Shown in pieces: positions 9,159 through 18,270 of a stretch of DNA of 61,420 nucleotides. The translations under genes and the position numbers were made by a program. The notes below the pieces were generated by a model. It was not told the DNA's origin, made no database searches, and worked only from the letters and a program-made list of their open reading frames with translations. The stretch lies in assembly GCA_027039975.1 (NCBI GenBank), contig JALWFE010000004.1, positions 1 to 61,420 of the forward strand, in the 5' to 3' direction. Source of the stretch: Flavobacteriales bacterium. Lineage in GTDB: Bacteria; Bacteroidota; Bacteroidia; Flavobacteriales; Flavobacteriaceae. Within the stretch, counting starts at the first letter, position 1, and every line of letters starts with the position of its first letter.

Positions 9159-9392
9159 CTACATTACAAATCTGGTTTCACTGATGGGCGTCTGCGTATC
9201 CATAGGTAAACCGCGATTACGGTGGTCATCTATTTCGGCGGCAACACCAACGGTTCTACCGAGGAGGAACAAGCTAAATCCAATTTTTTGCATAGCTTTT
9301 TTGTCCACTTTATTTTGACGGTACAATCGCCACATCAATTAAAGCCTGTAAATGCCGTGGCAATCAGGTTGCCGGCACTTACACTTTCTTTC
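9159..9392 (-). pseudogene. Decayed C-terminal fragment, possibly of a citrate synthase-like enzyme
   Basis: Reading the minus strand gives two protein-like segments in different frames. The first is KESVSAGNLIATAFTGFN, then a stop. The second, shifted by one, is MWRLYRQNKVDKKAMQKIGF followed by SLFLLGRTVGVAAEIDDH and RNRGLPMDTQTP to a TAG at 9159-9161. The helical GRTVGVAAEI segment near a C-terminus recalls the last helices of citrate synthase/citryl-CoA lyase-type proteins, but I am not sure of the family. The upstream part is replaced by a seven-base tandem repeat, so this is a remnant, not a gene. Confidence 0.4.
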
Positions 9393-9445
9393 ATCCCTCA
9401 TCACTCATCTCTCATCTCTCATCTCTCATCTCTTATCTCTTATCT
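9391..9445. repeat. Seven-base tandem repeat (tctcatc)
   Basis: Six to seven imperfect copies of tctcatc/tcttatc in direct order. It directly abuts the decayed gene fragment, consistent with repeat growth at the break. Confidence 0.75.
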
Positions 9446-9488
9446 ACATGATACCGATTTATTCGGCAAAGACAAAAAATGACATTTA

Positions 9489-10961
9489 TCAAAAAACATA
9501 AATCATCAAAAATTCGCCCTTTTTTGTCATATTGACATTAATTTGCTTTGTATTGGCAGAAATCAATAATGTTTTTCCTTTTTTAAAATCAATTCCGTTA
9601 ATTTTAAAAGCCCCGTCGCCGGTATTCATCAAAATAATGAAACTGTCAATATTACTTATATCTATGGTTTTAGAGTTTGAAATTTTTATTTTTTTAATTT
9701 TAAAATAAGGCGTATCGACAAAATTTCCGGTTTTTTTCTCCGGTTGAGCTTCAAAATAGATTGATTCCAAGGCGGGTTCGGTATGTAATTCACGGGGTTT
9801 GCCGTTTAATCCGGGACGGTTCCAATCATAGATACGGTAAGTAATATCGGAGCTTTGCTGCACTTCCGCCAGCAAAATACCTTTTCCGATGGCATGAACC
9901 GTTCCGGCAGGGATATAATAAATTTCACCTTTTTTGACTTCAATTTTGTTGAGCAAGAGGTCCAATGTCCCGTTTTGTAGAGCTTTCAGATATGTTTCAC
10001 GGGTTGTGCCGGATTTAAAACCCAGATATAAAACAGCACCTTTGTCAGCTTGAATGATTTGCCACAATTCATTTTTACCGAAAAAGCGGTGTTTCTCGGC
10101 GGCAATTTTATCACCGGGATGAACTTGTATGGACAAATCATCATTGGCATCTATGTATTTGATTAACAATGGAAAATTATCACCGTATTTTTGGTAATTT
10201 GAAGCTCCAACCAAGGTTTGTTTGTATCGACTGACTAATTCCCGTAAATTTTTACCTTTAAAATACCCTGATTTTACAACTGAAATATTTTCCGGCAAAC
10301 AAGAGATTTCCCAACTTTCGCCGGTATGATCACTTGGGATTTTTTTGTGTAAAATACTTTTTAATTTCCGGCCACCCCAAGGTTTTTCTTTAAAAATGGG
10401 GGCAAATTCCAAAGGTTTTTTTTGCAACATTTTCATAGCCAATTCTTCTTTTAATTTGTCCAGAGAATTGGCAAAGATAATTTTGAACCATTCCGTATAT
10501 TTTCCGGGATGTTTTTTAATATCCGCTTCGATGTTTTCCAAACTTTCGTAAGTATAATCCATAACTTCGTCACGGTTGATACGGGGCGGTTCATTGCTAA
10601 ATCCAATCATAACGTGGTCCAGCTCGTGTTCTGTCAATCCGTTATCAAAAGGTGCTTTATAAATGAAATGAAAGATTTCTTTAAGTTTGGCAGCCATTCC
10701 CATTTCTTCTTTCAAACGGCGTTTTCCGGCTTCTATATTTGTTTCGTTTTTTCTTTGATGACTGCAAACGGTGTTTGTCCACAAGCCGGGCGAATGGTAT
10801 TTATGAGCGGCACGCTGTTGTAGTAAGAGTTCGCCTTTATCATTAAATATAAAGACCGAAAAAGCGCGGTGTAATAAGGCTTTTTCGTGCGCCAGCATTT
10901 TAGGAGCATATCCTAAAACTTCATCTTTTTCATTGACCAATATAACTTGTTCTTCTTGCAT
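9489..10961 (-). CDS. Fused isopentenyl-diphosphate isomerase (IDI-1) and class I mannose-6-phosphate isomerase
   Basis: A 490-residue two-enzyme protein. Residues 1-172 are a Nudix-fold type I IPP isomerase, with LWTNTVCSHQR (catalytic Cys66) and EHELDHV (metal/acid Glu region, about 112-115). Residues about 180-490 are a type I phosphomannose isomerase, with FKEKPWGGRKL, the zinc-site motif QVHPGDK, the ELWQII segment and PAGTVHAIG. The first would interconvert IPP and DMAPP, the second mannose-6-P and fructose-6-P. The join (about 175-186, AMKMLQKKPLEF) looks like an idi end run into a normal manA start and contains an eight-A homopolymer. I use the ATG at 10961 because the more upstream TTG at 10979 lies inside the promoter box. 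Confidence 0.88.
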   Translation of the reverse strand: MQEEQVILVNEKDEVLGYAPKMLAHEKALLHRAFSVFIFNDKGELLLQQRAAHKYHSPGLWTNTVCSHQRKNETNIEAGKRRLKEEMGMAAKLKEIFHFIYKAPFDNGLTEHELDHVMIGFSNEPPRINRDEVMDYTYESLENIEADIKKHPGKYTEWFKIIFANSLDKLKEELAMKMLQKKPLEFAPIFKEKPWGGRKLKSILHKKIPSDHTGESWEISCLPENISVVKSGYFKGKNLRELVSRYKQTLVGASNYQKYGDNFPLLIKYIDANDDLSIQVHPGDKIAAEKHRFFGKNELWQIIQADKGAVLYLGFKSGTTRETYLKALQNGTLDLLLNKIEVKKGEIYYIPAGTVHAIGKGILLAEVQQSSDITYRIYDWNRPGLNGKPRELHTEPALESIYFEAQPEKKTGNFVDTPYFKIKKIKISNSKTIDISNIDSFIILMNTGDGAFKINGIDFKKGKTLLISANTKQINVNMTKKGEFLMIYVF

Positions 10962-10976
10962 AAAAAAAATAATGCA

Positions 10977-10984
10977 CAAAGATA
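10977..10984 (-). promoter_or_regulatory. -7 box TATCTTTG of the idi-manA fusion
   Basis: Exact TAnnTTTG on the minus strand, 15 bases before the ATG at 10961. It rules out an in-frame TTG start at 10979. Confidence 0.6.
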
Positions 10985-11016
10985 TGAATTTATGCTTGTT
11001 ATATTAAAAAAATGTT

Positions 11017-11024
11017 TACTTTTG
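11017..11024 (+). promoter_or_regulatory. -7 box TACTTTTG of the DUF4395 gene
   Basis: Exact TAnnTTTG with a TTG at 10996-10998, 18 bases upstream. It divides the divergent pair and places the start of the downstream gene at 11090 rather than at the earlier ATG 11012. Confidence 0.65.
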
Positions 11025-11089
11025 CAACAAAAGTTACGTTAATAATTGTAAGGTTTTACAACAAACTGCGACTATATAAAAAAAAAGAA

Positions 11090-11569
11090 ATGAACAAGCA
11101 TTTTTCATATAATCAATTAGGCCGGGGCAACAAGGTAAAAGCTTGTCCCGTCTCTTATGAACAAGTCAACAAAAATTTAATCAAAGCATACAGTAGTATC
11201 GTTTTGATAGTTTTGGGATATACATTGATTACCGGACATTATTGGGCAATGTATCTCATCAGTTTGGATTTTTTTATACGGGTTTTTGCCGGTATCAAAT
11301 ACAGCCCGCTTTGTAATTTTTTGACAGCAATAATGAAAATCACGCCGTTAAAACCCGTTTTAGTCAATGCCGCCGGCAAAAAGATTGCCGCACAAGTAGG
11401 ATTGATTTTTGCCGTTGGTGTTTGTGTTTTTCATTTAACGGGTTTGACCGTTTTGTCAAATATATTCATTTTAATGTTTATAATAGCCATAAGTTTGGAT
11501 TTGGTTTTCAATTATTGTTTGGCTTGTAAACTTCAAAGTTTGTATTTGACTTATTTTAAGAAGCGTTAG
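11090..11569 (+). CDS. DUF4395-family integral membrane protein
   Basis: A 159-residue protein. It starts MNKHFSYNQLGRGNKVKACP and then has about four hydrophobic segments (for example SIVLIVLGYTLITG, AAQVGLIFAVGVCVFHLTGL, FILMFIIAISLDLVF). Features seen in DUF4395 proteins are the early Cys-Pro, an RVFAG/SPL segment and a late CLAC pair. Function is unknown. The start at 11090 was chosen because the upstream ATG at 11012 precedes the promoter box. It converges on tRNA-Arg, whose encoded 3' end is seven bases beyond the stop. Confidence 0.75.
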   Translation: MNKHFSYNQLGRGNKVKACPVSYEQVNKNLIKAYSSIVLIVLGYTLITGHYWAMYLISLDFFIRVFAGIKYSPLCNFLTAIMKITPLKPVLVNAAGKKIAAQVGLIFAVGVCVFHLTGLTVLSNIFILMFIIAISLDLVFNYCLACKLQSLYLTYFKKR

Positions 11570-11576
11570 AAAAAAG

Positions 11577-11648
11577 TGCCCTTGCCAAGAATCGAACTTG
11601 GATCTACGGTTTAGGAAACCGCTATTCTATCCATTGAACTACAAGGGC
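11577..11648 (-). tRNA. tRNA-Arg, anticodon CCT
   Basis: The 72-base cloverleaf can be drawn by hand. The acceptor stem pairs GCCCTTG with CAAGGGC and has discriminator A. The anticodon stem is GCGGT/ACCGT with loop TTCCTAA, giving anticodon CCT for the AGG codon. The T arm carries GTTCGATTC. CCA is not encoded. Confidence 0.93.
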
Positions 11649-11814
11649 TAAAATATTCAGATTTACAGTTTTTTTTTTGGTGGATCTACCAATTTTTTGC
11701 CGGGCTTACTAGGTTTTTTATACCAGTCGAATATTTCAAACCGGATCCAACCAATTTTTATTTTTCATACTTCCCGGTCAGAAATTATACATTTGAGAAA
11801 ACCTTTCCTTGCTT

Positions 11815-14427
11815 TTAAACATTTTCACCCTTTTCCAAATTTTCGTCTTCTTCGGAATGCTCTATTTTGAAAAACAATTTTTCTTTTTGAGGGTCATAAT
11901 CCATAATAACGGTATCTCCTTCATTAACTTTATCGTCCAGAATTTCTTCTGCCAAAGCATCTTCTACATATTTTTGAATAGCACGTTTTAACGGACGGGC
12001 ACCGTATTGCTTATCATAACCTTTTTCAGCAATAAAATCTTTGGCTTTGTCAGTCATTGTAAAATTATAACCTAATTCTTTAATACGCTTATATACTTTT
12101 TGCAGTTCGATATCGATAATTTTATGTATATCTTCTTTTTCCAAAGCATTAAAGATGATGATATCATCGATACGGTTTAAAAATTCGGGTGCAAATGTTT
12201 TTTTCAGCGCTTTTTCAATCACGCTTTTGGCATGTTCGTCGGCTTGTGACAATTTGGCACTGGTTCCGAAACCGACACCTTGCCCGAAATCTTTCAATTG
12301 CCGCGCTCCGATATTGGAAGTGAGGATAATTACCGTATTTCTAAAATCGATTTTACGGCCTAAACTATCCGTAATAAAACCTTCATCCAATATTTGCAAA
12401 AGCATATTGAAAATATCGGGATGGGCTTTTTCTATTTCATCAAACAGGACAACCGAATAAGGTTTGCGTCTGACTTTTTCGGTGAGTTGTCCGCCTTCTT
12501 CATAACCAACATATCCCGGAGGCGCCCCGATTAAGCGGGATAATGCAAATTTTTCCATATACTCGCTCATATCGAGACGAATCAAAGCATCTTCGTTGTC
12601 AAACAATTCTTTGGCCAAAACTTTTGCCAATTGGGTTTTACCGACACCTGTTTGTCCTAAAAAGATAAACGAACCTATGGGTTTGTTAGGGTCTTTTAAG
12701 CCTAAACGGTTTCGTTGGATGGCTTTGACCACTTTATCGACTGCTTCGTCTTGTCCTATAACTTTTGATTTGAGAATTTTACTCAAATTTTTCAATTTGG
12801 AAGTTTCGGCTTGTGCAATGCGGTTTACGGGTATGCCGGTCATCATTGAAACGACATCAGCCACTTCTTCTTCACCTACGGTATGACGCAGTTCTTTCAT
12901 TTCTTCTTGCCATTTTTCTTGGGCTTTGACCAATTGGCTTTCCACGTATTTTTCATCGTCACGGTATTTGGCGGCTAATTCGAATTGTTGTGCTTTTACC
13001 GCTTGTTGTTTTTTTTCTTTGATTTCTTCCAGTTTATTTTCAAGCGATAAAATGTATTCGGGCACTACAATATTAGTGATATGAACGCGCGAACCGGCTT
13101 CATCCAAAGCATCAATAGCTTTGTCAGGCAAGTTGCGGTCGGTCATATAACGGTTGGTCAGTTTTACAGCCGCTTCAATAGCGCCATCCGTAAAATTAAC
13201 ATTATGGTGATTTTCGTATTTGTCTTTGATATTGTGCAAGATTTGTATGGTTTCGTCCACCGATGTCGGTTCTACCAACACCATTTGAAAACGGCGAGCC
13301 AAAGCACCGTCTTTTTCAATATATTGACGGTATTCGTCGAGAGTTGTCGCTCCAATGGTTTGAATTTCACCGCGTGCCAAAGCGGGTTTGAACATATTGG
13401 AAGCATCTAGCGAACCTTGTGCACCGCCGGCGCCTACTATTGTGTGAATTTCATCGATAAATAAGATAACATCTTTGTTTTTTTCAAGCTCGTTCATCAA
13501 AGCTTTCATCCTTTCTTCAAATTGACCGCGGTATTTGGTCCCGGCTACCAAACTGGCCAAATCCAAAGCAACAACACGCTTGTTAAATAACACACGGGAT
13601 ACTTTTTTTTGAACAATACGCAATGCCAGCCCTTCAACAATAGCCGATTTACCGACACCGGGTTCACCTATCAAAATCGGATTGTTCTTTTTGCGCCGGC
13701 TCAATATTTGCGATACACGTTCTATTTCTCTTTGACGTCCGACTACCGGATCCAATTTGCCTTCTTCAGCAAGTTTAGTGAGGTCACGACCGAAATTATC
13801 CAAAACCGGTGTTTTGGACTTAGACTGTTGACGCCGTCTGGGACGTCCAAAAGGCCTTTCACTGCCGAAATCATCGTCATTTCCTCCAAACGGATTATCA
13901 CTTTCATCTCTAGGCAAATCGGAAAAAGAATTTTCTCCAATATCAAAATCGTCATCATCGTCACTACCGATCATATCGTCCATAAAAATGTCGAAATATA
14001 CCAACTTCAAATCTTCATAACTCAAATCGTAACGGCTGAATATACGGCTGACCGGATCATCTTCATTATATAAAATGCTGATAAATAAATGGGCTGTATT
14101 TATTTGGTCTTCTTTAAAAGTTTTTGATAACAAATATGAACGTTTGAGAGCATTGGATGCTTGATGTGTCAAAGTTATAACCGATTTGTCTTGAACCGTA
14201 AGATTTACATCCGATTTAACGGGTATTAATTGTCTGATTTTCATCAATAAACGGTCCATCGGCAAATCATATTCTTCTTTGAGCAATTGGGTAATTTTAT
14301 TCTCACCGGAACTGAGCAAGGCGTAAACAAGATGCTCCGTCCCGACAAATTTATTGCCGTTCTTATAAGCTATATCCCGGCTTTTCAGAATAACGTTTTT
14401 TAATGTTTTGCTATATTTTTCTTCCAT
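11815..14427 (-). CDS. clpC: ClpC, AAA+ unfoldase of the Clp protease
   Basis: An 870-residue class I HSP100 protein. The Clp N domain is at 1-145 (repeats with [12 protein letters not shown]). An acidic spacer follows ([15 protein letters not shown], about 154-168). AAA domain 1 has Walker A GEPGVGKS (254-261) and Walker [11 protein letters not shown]. The middle coiled coil carries UVR-like text ([20 protein letters not shown]), which marks ClpC rather than ClpB. AAA domain 2 has GQTGVGKT (about 595) and [11 protein letters not shown], then the C-terminal D2 small domain. It feeds substrates, including tmRNA-tagged ones, to ClpP; no clpP is present here. Upstream is only a weak box, TAATTTTA. 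Confidence 0.95.
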   Translation of the reverse strand: MEEKYSKTLKNVILKSRDIAYKNGNKFVGTEHLVYALLSSGENKITQLLKEEYDLPMDRLLMKIRQLIPVKSDVNLTVQDKSVITLTHQASNALKRSYLLSKTFKEDQINTAHLFISILYNEDDPVSRIFSRYDLSYEDLKLVYFDIFMDDMIGSDDDDDFDIGENSFSDLPRDESDNPFGGNDDDFGSERPFGRPRRRQQSKSKTPVLDNFGRDLTKLAEEGKLDPVVGRQREIERVSQILSRRKKNNPILIGEPGVGKSAIVEGLALRIVQKKVSRVLFNKRVVALDLASLVAGTKYRGQFEERMKALMNELEKNKDVILFIDEIHTIVGAGGAQGSLDASNMFKPALARGEIQTIGATTLDEYRQYIEKDGALARRFQMVLVEPTSVDETIQILHNIKDKYENHHNVNFTDGAIEAAVKLTNRYMTDRNLPDKAIDALDEAGSRVHITNIVVPEYILSLENKLEEIKEKKQQAVKAQQFELAAKYRDDEKYVESQLVKAQEKWQEEMKELRHTVGEEEVADVVSMMTGIPVNRIAQAETSKLKNLSKILKSKVIGQDEAVDKVVKAIQRNRLGLKDPNKPIGSFIFLGQTGVGKTQLAKVLAKELFDNEDALIRLDMSEYMEKFALSRLIGAPPGYVGYEEGGQLTEKVRRKPYSVVLFDEIEKAHPDIFNMLLQILDEGFITDSLGRKIDFRNTVIILTSNIGARQLKDFGQGVGFGTSAKLSQADEHAKSVIEKALKKTFAPEFLNRIDDIIIFNALEKEDIHKIIDIELQKVYKRIKELGYNFTMTDKAKDFIAEKGYDKQYGARPLKRAIQKYVEDALAEEILDDKVNEGDTVIMDYDPQKEKLFFKIEHSEEDENLEKGENV

Positions 14428-14625
14428 GAATTTGTGATAATTTGTCGTTGTAAAATTACAAATTTTTTAGATAAATGCAGTTTACAGAAAAATTAAGTTT
14501 GATTTTGTAAAAAAATGGAGTTTTAAAGCATTTTTTTTGCATCAAAAATTGTGCCGTATCATAATATTTTCAACAAGGAATGACAAAAATTGTAATAGGG
14601 TTTCCGGTGTTTTAACAATCTTTGT

Positions 14626-14633
14626 TATCTTTG
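14626..14633 (+). promoter_or_regulatory. -7 box TATCTTTG of the PrsW-like gene
   Basis: Exact TAnnTTTG 17 bases before ATG 14651. It argues against the earlier in-frame start at 14537. Confidence 0.6.
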
Positions 14634-14650
14634 ATAAATTTTTATTTTTT

Positions 14651-15721
14651 ATGAAAATTTCCGTTTTACAAATAATTATTATTTCTTATTTGGTTGGTTT
14701 CGGTTTTTTGCTGTTAATACGTTCTTACGATAAATACGACAAGGAACCCCTTTGGCGGATGATTTTGTTGTCTTTTTTCGGTGGTTTTGTTGCCATAATG
14801 GCTTCATCATTGTTGTATGTATTGGTGCATCCGCAAATGAATTTTACCGATGCCATTTTGAAAGTAGGAACGGTTGAAGAGTTTTCAAAATTGTTGACTT
14901 TATTTGTTTTATACAAAATTTTCCGTAAGGAATTTGACGAAATCGTTGACGGCATAATATATGTAGCCGCTGTATCGCTGGGTTTTTCGGTGATAGAAAA
15001 CATTTTTTACGCTCAACATGCGGCTTTTCCCGTGTCATTGCTTTTCAAAAGGTTTTTATTTGCAACGGTTGGTCATATTTCATTTTCCGTTTATATGGGG
15101 ATTGCTTTTTATGTGCATAAAAAAATCCGGAAAAATTATGCAGGTTTATTTTTATCATTCGTCTTAGCCACTTTGGCGCACGGTTTGTATGACGGTTTTT
15201 TGTTTAATAGAGATTTGATTGCATTCTTTATACCACTTTATATTTTATTGATTATATTCCAATTCAGGTTACTTCACGTTGCCTATGCTTACTCAAAAAT
15301 GAAAGGACAACTCCGTTACAACGATTTAAAAGTATTAAACAACAACACCGGTGATTTATCTTGTTGTAATTGCCGGCAAAACGATACTAAATTGACTAAA
15401 TTTAAAAAAGCGGAAATAGCTATCTGTAATAATTGTAATCATCTGATAATTTCAAAAAAAGATTTTAACCGTTTATTGAAATATTACCGTCCTAAACTGA
15501 ACCGTAAAACATTTTTTAAAATGCTTGATATAAAAGGTCAAAAGGTGGCATTGAACAAAGAAGCAACTATCATTTTCCATACCGATAAAGAAAGGTTAAA
15601 CACCGGTTTTGAAGATTTAAACGATTGGCTTTATTATGAAAATAAAAAAGATTTGGAAAAATACCACCGGACTTTGGAAGGGCGGATTTTTTATCATTTG
15701 GGTTTTAAATATTTATCGTAA
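14651..15721 (+). CDS. prsW: PrsW-family glutamic intramembrane protease with zinc-ribbon-like tail
   Basis: A 356-residue protein. The first half (about 1-220) has eight or so membrane helices and the PrsW signatures TVEEFSK, DEIVDGIIYVAAVSLGFSVIEN and LAHGLYDG. Family members cut membrane anti-sigma factors or related proteins. The second half (about 235-356) is soluble, with two Cys pairs (CCNCRQ and ICNNC) that would make a small zinc ribbon. That tail is unusual for the family. The start was moved from 14537 to the ATG after the promoter. Its stop overlaps the thpR ATG (TAATG). Confidence 0.8.
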   Translation: MKISVLQIIIISYLVGFGFLLLIRSYDKYDKEPLWRMILLSFFGGFVAIMASSLLYVLVHPQMNFTDAILKVGTVEEFSKLLTLFVLYKIFRKEFDEIVDGIIYVAAVSLGFSVIENIFYAQHAAFPVSLLFKRFLFATVGHISFSVYMGIAFYVHKKIRKNYAGLFLSFVLATLAHGLYDGFLFNRDLIAFFIPLYILLIIFQFRLLHVAYAYSKMKGQLRYNDLKVLNNNTGDLSCCNCRQNDTKLTKFKKAEIAICNNCNHLIISKKDFNRLLKYYRPKLNRKTFFKMLDIKGQKVALNKEATIIFHTDKERLNTGFEDLNDWLYYENKKDLEKYHRTLEGRIFYHLGFKYLS

Positions 15722-16269
15722 TGTGTCAAAAAAGAATTTTTATCGGTAGTTTTGTCAAACATAAAGCGCTCGATGATTTGTTTGAAATTTCAAAGAAAAT
15801 ATTGAAGAAAACCGGCAATTTCAAATGGACACGGACACCGGATAATTTTCACATAACTTTTCATTTTTTCGGGACGATGTCTTGTAATGATATTGAAAAA
15901 TTACGCGATGTTTTGCAAGATTTTTCTCTAAAAGAATACGATTTTGATTTGCAGGTTCAAGGATTAAATTTTTTTAAACGCAAGGGACGTCCTTCGGTTT
16001 TATATGCCGGATTATTACCAAATGAAGATTTGCATAAATTACATCAGAGTATTCAAAACCGTTTGTTCAAAACAGGTTTTATCAATGAAATACAAACGAA
16101 ATTTGCCCCGCATATTACTTTTGCCAGAATCAAAAAAACATTACCGTCTTTTGAAGAACAACTTGCACATATCAACCAAAAATTTGAACCTGTAACGTTA
16201 AACCCGGTAAAAATAGAAATTATTGAGAGTGTGTTATCACCGGAGGGAGCTTTGTATCGTGGAATTTGA
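15721..16269 (+). CDS. thpR: RNA 2',3'-cyclic phosphodiesterase / 2'-5' RNA ligase
   Basis: A 182-residue 2H phosphoesterase with its two HxT motifs, FHITFHFFG (about residue 44) and PHITFARIK (about 125). It opens 2',3'-cyclic phosphates and, in the reverse direction, makes 2'-5' links. The start codon shares a base with the PrsW stop, so the two are coupled. Length is normal. Confidence 0.9.
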   Translation: MCQKRIFIGSFVKHKALDDLFEISKKILKKTGNFKWTRTPDNFHITFHFFGTMSCNDIEKLRDVLQDFSLKEYDFDLQVQGLNFFKRKGRPSVLYAGLLPNEDLHKLHQSIQNRLFKTGFINEIQTKFAPHITFARIKKTLPSFEEQLAHINQKFEPVTLNPVKIEIIESVLSPEGALYRGI

Positions 16270-16341
16270 TACGTTTCACTTGTTACTAGCTACTTGTTAC
16301 TTGTTACTAATTTGTTTATCTTTACGCTCAAAATTTAACCT

Positions 16342-17166
16342 ATGAAAGTTTATTTGGACTTACTGCAACATATATTGGATAACGGTGTGGACAAAAACGA
16401 CCGCACGGGAACGGGAACCCGTAGTGTATTCGGATATCAAATGCGATTCGATTTACAGAAAGGTTTTCCGTTGGTAACCACCAAAAAAATCCATTTAAAA
16501 TCGGTTATTTACGAATTGTTGTGGTTTTTAAAAGGTGATACCAATATCAAATATTTGCAAGAGCATGGCGTTCGGATATGGAATGAATGGGCTGATGAAA
16601 ACGGTGATTTAGGACCGGTTTACGGTGCGCAATGGCGTAATTGGAACAATGACGGTATCGACCAGATTGCACAGGTTGTAGAAACATTAAAAAACAATCC
16701 CGACAGCCGTCGTATGTTGGTATCGGCTTGGAATCCTTCTGTTATGCCCGATACATCTAAAAGTTTTGCTCAAAATGTCGCCGAAGGTAAAGCTGCACTG
16801 CCGCCTTGTCATGCTTTTTTTCAATTTTATGTGGCTAACGGTAAATTGTATTGTCAAATGTATCAACGTAGTGCCGACGTTTTTTTGGGTGTTCCTTTTA
16901 ATATCGCTTCATACTCTTTATTGACGATGATGATGGCGCAAGTTACCGGACTGCAACCGGGTGAATTTATTCATACTTTCGGCGATGTTCACATTTATAA
17001 AAATCATTTTGAGCAAGTTAAATTACAATTAACCCGTGAACCTAGGCCTTCGCCGCAAATGAAATTGAATCCGGAAGTAAATTCTATTTTTGATTTTAAA
17101 TATGAAGATTTTGAGTTGATAAATTACGATCCGCATCCGCACATCAAGGCAAAAGTTGCGGTTTAA
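16342..17166 (+). CDS. thyA: Thymidylate synthase ThyA
   Basis: A 274-residue folate-dependent thymidylate synthase that methylates dUMP to dTMP. Seen are the N-terminal [13 protein letters not shown], the active-site PPCHAFFQF with Cys156, and [16 protein letters not shown], the nucleotide-binding segment. No dihydrofolate reductase gene is adjacent. The gene ends at a hairpin terminator shared with the convergent tmRNA gene. A near-consensus TATCTTTA lies about 24 bases upstream. Confidence 0.97.
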   Translation: MKVYLDLLQHILDNGVDKNDRTGTGTRSVFGYQMRFDLQKGFPLVTTKKIHLKSVIYELLWFLKGDTNIKYLQEHGVRIWNEWADENGDLGPVYGAQWRNWNNDGIDQIAQVVETLKNNPDSRRMLVSAWNPSVMPDTSKSFAQNVAEGKAALPPCHAFFQFYVANGKLYCQMYQRSADVFLGVPFNIASYSLLTMMMAQVTGLQPGEFIHTFGDVHIYKNHFEQVKLQLTREPRPSPQMKLNPEVNSIFDFKYEDFELINYDPHPHIKAKVAV

Positions 17167-17177
17167 TCGAAAAAATA

Positions 17178-17204
17178 AAAGCGGGTTAAAAACCCGCTTT
17201 TTTT
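17178..17204. terminator. Bidirectional terminator between thyA and ssrA
   Basis: Stem GCGGGTT (17181-17187) pairs with AACCCGC (17191-17197) over an AAA loop. It is flanked by A-rich sequence on one side and T7 on the other, so it can end both convergent transcripts. Confidence 0.88.
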
Positions 17205-17205
17205 G

Positions 17206-17603
17206 TGGAGTCGGAGGGAATCGAACCCTCGTCCACACAAGCCACTCACATGCTTTCTACATGCTTAGTCTGTGTTTAATTTTCGACTTTGAGCCGTCCA
17301 CAGACAGACTACTCAAAGCTTAGCTCCTTAAATTTCGGTATAAATCCGGAGCAAATTTATACCTAGACTTACTTTTACGAAGCTCCTTGACCGGACGCCG
17401 TAAGTCAAGGCTTCCGAGGAACTTCTTGCCTTCCGGACCTGGCCGGAACGTGGCTTAATCCGTACTGTTATTCGGGATTAAGCAGCAAGAGCGAAGTTAG
17501 TTTCGCCGTTTATTGTGCTTGATACATGAGATTAACGAGCTGTGTATCAGCGCTCGGCATGCTTACATGTCAATGGTCCTTGCTGTCAAATCCAGTCGAC
17601 CCC
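17206..17603 (-). ncRNA. ssrA: tmRNA (SsrA), tag GETNFALAA
   Basis: A 398-base transfer-messenger RNA. The ends pair as an acceptor stem (GGGGTCG with CGACTCC, discriminator A, CCA not encoded). The 3' part has the T arm GGGTTCGATTCCC. The tag frame is at 17478-17507 on the minus strand and reads GETNFALAA then TAA; the first Ala comes from the charged tmRNA. The tag ends in ALAA like other Bacteroidota tags. The molecule frees stalled ribosomes and marks nascent chains for Clp proteases. A TAATTTTG box precedes it. Confidence 0.95.
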
Positions 17604-17614
17604 TTTTCGTTTAG

Positions 17615-17622
17615 CAAAATTA
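17615..17622 (-). promoter_or_regulatory. -7 box TAATTTTG of ssrA
   Basis: Exact TAnnTTTG with 11 bases between the box and the mature 5' end. Confidence 0.6.
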
Positions 17623-17743
17623 AAAAATTTCACTTAAAAACATACAAAATTTGTGCCATTTTTGTTAATTATGCCCGTTTTGAAAAAATAAAGAAATTTT
17701 GTCATATTGTTCTTATAAATTTACATTTTTAAAAAGAAAGAAA

Positions 17744-18214
17744 ATGAAATCGTAAAAAAAAAAATTTGCTTTTATTATTAATTTCGTTGACCTTTATGAT
17801 GACTATGTCTGTTTTTTCGCAGAATTACATCCATGCAGCAGGTTTAAGAGGCGGCGTTTACAACGGTTTCAATTATAAAAATTTTTTCAGTAATTCCGTT
17901 GCTTTTGAAGGCATTTTGTTAAAACCTTGGAAAGCTTTCGACTTGACTCTTTTGGTGGAAAAATACCATCCGGTTGACCGTAGCAGAAACTTCTTTTTAT
18001 ATTATGGGATAGGTGGTCTTGCCGGATTTTATGATGCGCGGTATGCAAACATTCTTTTATTTAGGGGGGAGATGTTATTGTCGGATTTGAATATGAATTC
18101 AGCAGAGTATCTGTTGCTCTCGGGGTTGATTGGAAACCTTTTTACAATTTTATAAGAACATCCGGTTTTTATACCGACGGCGGTGCTTTTTCTTTTCGAT
18201 ATACGTTCCGTTAA
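17744..18214 (+). pseudogene. Broken outer-membrane beta-barrel protein gene
   Basis: Three frames stitch into one protein of about 155 residues. Start ATG 17744 reads Met-Lys-Ser then TAA; dropping one base (for example t17753) restores MKSKKKNLLLLLISLTF and a signal peptide ending SVFSQ. The body (17766-18063) has barrel text such as GGVYNGFNYKNFF and YYGIGGLAGFYD. At the six-G run 18064-18069 the frame is lost; one extra G restores GDVIVGFEYEFSRVS and the end GAFSFRYTFR, with TAA at 18212-18214. So there are two single-base lesions, one in or beside an A-run and one in a G-run. They could be true decay, slipped-strand switching or sequencing error. Family: small porin-like OMP. Confidence 0.8.
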
Positions 18215-18270
18215 AAAAAAAATAATGGAAACCGTCAATGAAACAAATCATTGTCAAGCCGTATTAATCC

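Larger units (their letters stand above)
8802..9488. other. Gene-poor interval with repeat fragments and a gene remnant
   Basis: No intact gene is seen. The interval holds a copy of the AGACCTAT-type repeat (8937-8988), a decayed coding remnant on the minus strand (9159-9392) and a seven-base tandem repeat (9391-9445). The stretch 9050-9130 has pyrimidine-rich phrases (ttccttcg, gctccgctt) typical of scrambled intergenic repeats. The plus-strand reading frame at 9222-9482 runs through the tandem repeat and shows no protein family. Confidence 0.6.

Noticed and set aside
9222-9482. Plus-strand frame of 86 codons
   Set aside because: Its second half is the translated seven-base tandem repeat, and the first half is antisense to the decayed minus-strand fragment.
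13743-13964. Minus-strand frame within clpC region
   Set aside because: Overlaps clpC in another frame and shows no family features.
14537-14650. N-terminal extension of the PrsW-like protein
   Set aside because: The TATCTTTG promoter box lies inside this stretch, and the real membrane protein start MKISVLQ follows it.
17526-17732. Plus-strand frame of 68 codons
   Set aside because: It is antisense to the 5' part of the tmRNA and its promoter.
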